Part shown: positions 61,173 to 64,000 of the stretch, piece after piece
Layout: the number at the start of each line of letters is the position of its first letter
Position numbering within the stretch: position 1 is the stretch's first letter
Source of the DNA: Streptomyces sp. 6-11-2
GTDB taxonomy: Bacteria > Actinomycetota > Actinomycetes > Streptomycetales > Streptomycetaceae
NCBI RefSeq assembly: GCF_006540305.1
Contig: NZ_BJOR01000001.1
Coordinates: forward strand, 6,386,001 to 6,450,000
Length of the DNA stretch: 64,000 nucleotides
Direction of reading: 5' to 3'
Translations under genes and position numbers: made by a program
The notes under the pieces: generated by a model
Seen by the model: the letters and a program-made list of their open reading frames with translations, nothing else
The model's database searches: none
Told to the model about the DNA's origin: nothing

Positions 61173-62252
61173 TCACGCCGCGGCGGCCGGCTCCTCCTCC
61201 AGCAGGCGCCTGATGTCCCGGACGGCCGCGCGTCCGGCCCGGTTGGCGCCGATCGTGCTGGCCGAAGGGCCGTAGCCGACCAGGTGGATCCGGGGATCGG
61301 CGACCGCCCGGGTGCCGTCCACGCGGATGCCGCCGCCCGGTTCGCGCAGCCCGAGCGGCGTCAGATGGCGCAGCGAGGGCCGGAACCCGGTCGCCCAGAG
61401 GATGACATCGGCCGCCACATGACGTCCGTCCGCCCACAGCACCCCGTCCGGGGTGATCCGGTCGAACATCGGCTGCCGGTCCAGGACCCCGTCCTTCAGC
61501 CCCTGCCGGATGGCGTCGTTCAGCGGAAGTCCCGTCACCGAGACGACGCTCCTGGGCGGCAGTCCCTGCCGCACCCGCTCCTCGACCAGCGCCACCGCCG
61601 CACGACCCGCGTTCTCGTCGAACGGGCCGTCCCGGAAGACCGGCGGCCGTCGTGTCACCCATGTGGTGGCGGCCGCGTACGGGGCGATATCCAGCAGGTG
61701 CTGGGTGCCGGAGGCGCCGCCGCCCACCACGATCACGCGCTGCCCGGTGAACTCCTCGGGCCCCGCGTACCGCGCCGTGTGCAACTGCCGCCCGCGGAAG
61801 GTCTCCTGACCCGGGTACCGCGGCAGGAACGGCTGGTCCCAGGTACCGGTCGCGTTGATCAGCGCGCGTGTTGCCCAGGTGCCGTCGGAGCTCTCCACGA
61901 GCAGCCGCCCGCCGGGGCCCTCCGTGACGGCGGTGACCTCCACCGGCCGCCGCACCCGCAGGCCGAAGGCGCGTTCGTAGTCGGCGAAGTACGCGGCGAC
62001 GACCTCCGACGACGGCCGCGCGGGATCGGCGCCGGTCAGCTCCATCCCCGGCAGCGCGTGCATCCCGTGCACCTTGCCGTACGTCAGCGAAGGCCACCGG
62101 AACTGCCAGGCACCGCCCGGACCGGCGGGGCGGTCGAGCACGACGAAGTCGCGGTCCGGCTCGAATCCTGTGCGCCGCAGGTGATAGGCGCTGGACAGAC
62201 CCGCCTGACCAGCGCCCACGACGACCACGTCGACCTCGCGTTCGGTGTTCAC
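61173..62252 (-). CDS. Flavin-containing monooxygenase-like NAD(P)-binding protein
   Basis: 359 residues from a GTG at 62252. FAD motif VVVGAGQAGLSSAYHLRRTG, then GPGGAWQFRWPSLTYGKVHG, ALINATGTWDQPFLPRYPGQ, the NADPH motif VIVVGGGASGTQHLLDIAPY and ILWATGFRPSLRHL. It resembles the ArsO/FMO-like oxidoreductases. The catalytic substrate is not known. Divergent from the YjbQ gene (60 bp apart). Confidence 0.88.
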   Translation of the reverse strand: MNTEREVDVVVVGAGQAGLSSAYHLRRTGFEPDRDFVVLDRPAGPGGAWQFRWPSLTYGKVHGMHALPGMELTGADPARPSSEVVAAYFADYERAFGLRVRRPVEVTAVTEGPGGRLLVESSDGTWATRALINATGTWDQPFLPRYPGQETFRGRQLHTARYAGPEEFTGQRVIVVGGGASGTQHLLDIAPYAAATTWVTRRPPVFRDGPFDENAGRAAVALVEERVRQGLPPRSVVSVTGLPLNDAIRQGLKDGVLDRQPMFDRITPDGVLWADGRHVAADVILWATGFRPSLRHLTPLGLREPGGGIRVDGTRAVADPRIHLVGYGPSASTIGANRAGRAAVRDIRRLLEEEPAAAA

Positions 62253-62312
62253 CTTCCTCCCAACCGTGCCGCGGGCGCCGATCTTCCCCGGTGATCGAGG
62301 AGGATGGGGACC

Positions 62313-62735
62313 ATGTCACGTGCCTTCACCACCCGAGTGCTGAACGTGGCCTCCGGTTCCCGGGAGACGGTCGTCGACCTGACCCGTGACTGCGAGGCCT
62401 TCCTCCAGGAGACCGCGGCCGGCCGGGACGGTCTGCTGAACCTGTTCGTGCCGCACGCCACCGCCGGCATCGCGATCATCGAGACCGGCGCCGGAAGTGA
62501 CGACGACCTGCTCGCCGCCCTGCACACCCTGCTGCCCGCCGACGACCGCTGGCAGCACCGTCACGGCAGCCCCGGTCACGGCCGCGACCACGTGCTGCCC
62601 GCCATCGTGCCGCCGCACGCGACCATCCCGGTCCTCGGCGGTCGGCTGGAACTGGGCACTTGGCAGTCGGTGTGCCTGGTGGACACGAACATCTCTAAAG
62701 ACAACCGTCAGGTTCGTCTGAGCTTCCTCGGCTGA
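62313..62735 (+). CDS. YjbQ/UPF0047 family protein
   Basis: 140 residues (ATG 62313, GAGGAGG 9 nt upstream). LLNLFVPHATAGIAIIETGA, LPADDRWQHRHGSPGHGRDH, VLPAIVPPHATIPVLGGRLE and LGTWQSVCLVDTNI are family hallmarks. YjbQ proteins have a thiamin-phosphate-synthase-like activity in some bacteria, but the physiological role is unclear. Intact and well conserved. Confidence 0.93.
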   Translation: MSRAFTTRVLNVASGSRETVVDLTRDCEAFLQETAAGRDGLLNLFVPHATAGIAIIETGAGSDDDLLAALHTLLPADDRWQHRHGSPGHGRDHVLPAIVPPHATIPVLGGRLELGTWQSVCLVDTNISKDNRQVRLSFLG

Positions 62736-62854
62736 CCAAGATCGCTCGCGGGGGCCGTGCCGCCAATTCTCCGTACCATGCGTGCGCGAACGGAGAGAAA
62801 CTTGCGCGGTACGGACCCAAGTGTGATCGAACGCCCCTATGACGGGTGCGGTAA

Positions 62855-63571
62855 ATGTCTGCTCGGAGTGAGGCGGCTGTCGCGCGTGAAGCTGGCGACG
62901 TCGTCCCCCGAGCGTCAGCGGGAGAACGTGCTCACTGCCGCCGCCTCAGTCGGCGCGCACACGAGGTCGCCCGTCGCGTCCTGGCCGATCCCGACAACGT
63001 CACCCCCAGTAGTGAGGCTGCCCGCCTCAACCGTGCTGGGGAACTGTCGCCCGCAGATCATTTGGCCGTGATGTACGGCAAGTCGGCCGGGGGCCGGCCA
63101 TGGTCCCCGCAGAGCCTGAAGAACATCCTCCTGTCGGAGGCCACGCTCGGCTACCTGATGCACCGGAACAAGCCGGTCCTTGGGAGGGACGGCAACCCCG
63201 TAAAGCTCTGCGAAGGACTGTGGGACCGGGCGACGCATGAGGCGCTCAAGAAAGCTGTACTCGACCGGAAGGTTCCTTGGACGCGTCACTCGAACCGTGA
63301 CTACCTGCTGACGTACGTCGCCCTGTGCGGACAGTGCCACACGCGCTTGTACACCCAGACGTCGCAGGATGCACCTCCGCGATATACCTGTACAGCCCGG
63401 AACAAGGGTTGGCGGCACGCCCAGCACTGTCGTCCTGCACCGCTCATCAACGCTCACCTCCTCGACTCGTACGTTGAGGAATGGTTTCTCCGTGAGCTGG
63501 GAGACGGCCTGATCTACGAGACGGTGTACGACCCGGGAAACGGCATCCCCGAGCGGATAGCGGAGCAATAG
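62855..63571 (+). pseudogene. Serine recombinase (integrase) remnant
   Basis: The segment SPADHLAVMYGKSAGGRPWS, LKNILLSEATLGYLMHRNKP, VLGRDGNPVKLCEGLWDRAT and TYVALCGQCHTRLYTQTSQD, PPRYTCTARNKGWRHAQHC is the recombinase domain and zinc ribbon of a large serine integrase. The N-terminal catalytic serine domain is absent, and the sequence before about 62960 shows a different, broken frame (ERPYDGCGKCLLGVRRL). The C-terminal coiled coil ends early at 63571. It is what remains of an integrated element; no att site was identified. Confidence 0.75.
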
Positions 63572-63599
63572 TCAAGACTTGTGGATGAGTTGACTGCGG

Positions 63600-64000
63600 T
63601 CAGCGTCTCCTTTGCTGCTTCAGGTTGGCCCGGGCGGTGTTGCGGATCCGCTTGGTGCGGCCGCGGTCGGCGAGGATCTCGAGGGCGGCGGCGTTCGACG
63701 CTTCGGCTGTTTTGAGTTGGAGCCAGTCGGATGAGTCGAGCAGGGCGTCCGGACGCCACGGTTGCCGCAGTGTGATGGCTCGGAAGAGGGACCATTCGCG
63801 CAGGCGTCGGGTCAGGAACGGATAGTGCGTAGTGGCCTGGGTCATCTTCTCGGCCCAAGATTCATAGGCGTGTCCGCAGTGGAGGTCAGCAGCCCGGCGG
63901 TCCAGGTGCCGCAGGACGGCGGACTGGGCCATCGTCTGGTCCGCGTCGGTGAGGACTTCGCCGACCAGGTCGACCTCGTCGGCCTCCGTGACCTGCTCAA
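63600..64000 (-). CDS. Unknown protein, 3' part (continues beyond window)
   Basis: The frame is open to the right edge, so at least 133 residues are seen. Contains AQSAVLRHLDRRAADLHCGH, AYESWAEKMTQATTHYPFLT, LREWSLFRAITLRQPWRPDA and TAEASNAAALEILADRGRTK, with a basic end (RANLKQQRRR). Codon use looks coding. I do not recognise a family; the basic end suggests nucleic-acid contact. Confidence 0.55.
   Translation of the reverse strand, partial: EQVTEADEVDLVGEVLTDADQTMAQSAVLRHLDRRAADLHCGHAYESWAEKMTQATTHYPFLTRRLREWSLFRAITLRQPWRPDALLDSSDWLQLKTAEASNAAALEILADRGRTKRIRNTARANLKQQRRR

Overview
The window is high-GC actinobacterial DNA that reads as Streptomyces. Evidence: strong third-position GC bias, GTG and TTG starts, actinobacterial families (DUF5994, DUF5709, DUF6397-like, YjbQ, the DUF3516-type helicase, the SNF2/SWIM pair) and a xylA/xylB/ROK cluster. 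From memory, the order ALDH, GAF regulator, amidase, ROK, xylB, xylA resembles S. coelicolor around SCO1169-SCO1174. No rRNA, tRNA or CRISPR array is visible.

Layout. 1-14.8 kb is a mobile and decayed island: the 3' end of an RHS-repeat gene, two IS5-type transposase remnants, an IS21-type istA with a truncated istB and a convergent passenger gene, an isolated RNase J, a truncated tnpB lying over a methyltransferase remnant, and an intact IS110 element with a structured leader. A FAD oxidoreductase, a tiny membrane or secreted peptide and a secreted two-module protein complete it. 14.9-33.9 kb is an orderly housekeeping block: aldehyde dehydrogenase with its likely regulator, a Tat-exported amidase, xylose catabolism (divergent xylA against xylB-ROK), an overlapping SNF2 helicase/SWIM pair, a secreted esterase, a methyltransferase, a PPOX flavoprotein and a lone roadblock protein.

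34.0-46.8 kb is a second decayed zone with islands of intact genes. Broken genes are a tesB 3' fragment, a hydantoinase B pseudogene, a decayed DUF5994 paralogue, a SpoIIE-like phosphatase fragment, an IS30 pseudogene, a frameshifted GNAT and a DUF317-like remnant. Intact genes are a DUF5994/small membrane protein pair, a winged-helix-like protein, a GNAT-AAA+ fusion, a large APC permease and an NfeD-like/flotillin pair. 46.9-62.7 kb is again orderly: tesB, the DUF3516 helicase, a YdjM-like membrane protein, L31 type B with DUF5709, a heterodimeric ABC exporter, an L,D-transpeptidase lipoprotein, MarR divergent from a second ABC exporter, an MltG-like protein, a flavin monooxygenase and YjbQ. 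The window ends with a serine-recombinase remnant and a partial unknown gene.

Functional links. Xylose use is complete for the intracellular steps (isomerase, kinase, ROK repressor, and an AT-rich inverted repeat between the divergent genes). The two ABC half-transporters at 52.9-56.6 kb have lost complementary motifs, so together they make one intact and one dead ATP site. The most novel-looking items are the IS21 passenger gene that shares a tiny terminator with istA, the nested RNA-like fold upstream of the IS110 recombinase, the GNAT-AAA+ fusion and the isolated RNase J. I found no clear multi-gene defence system.
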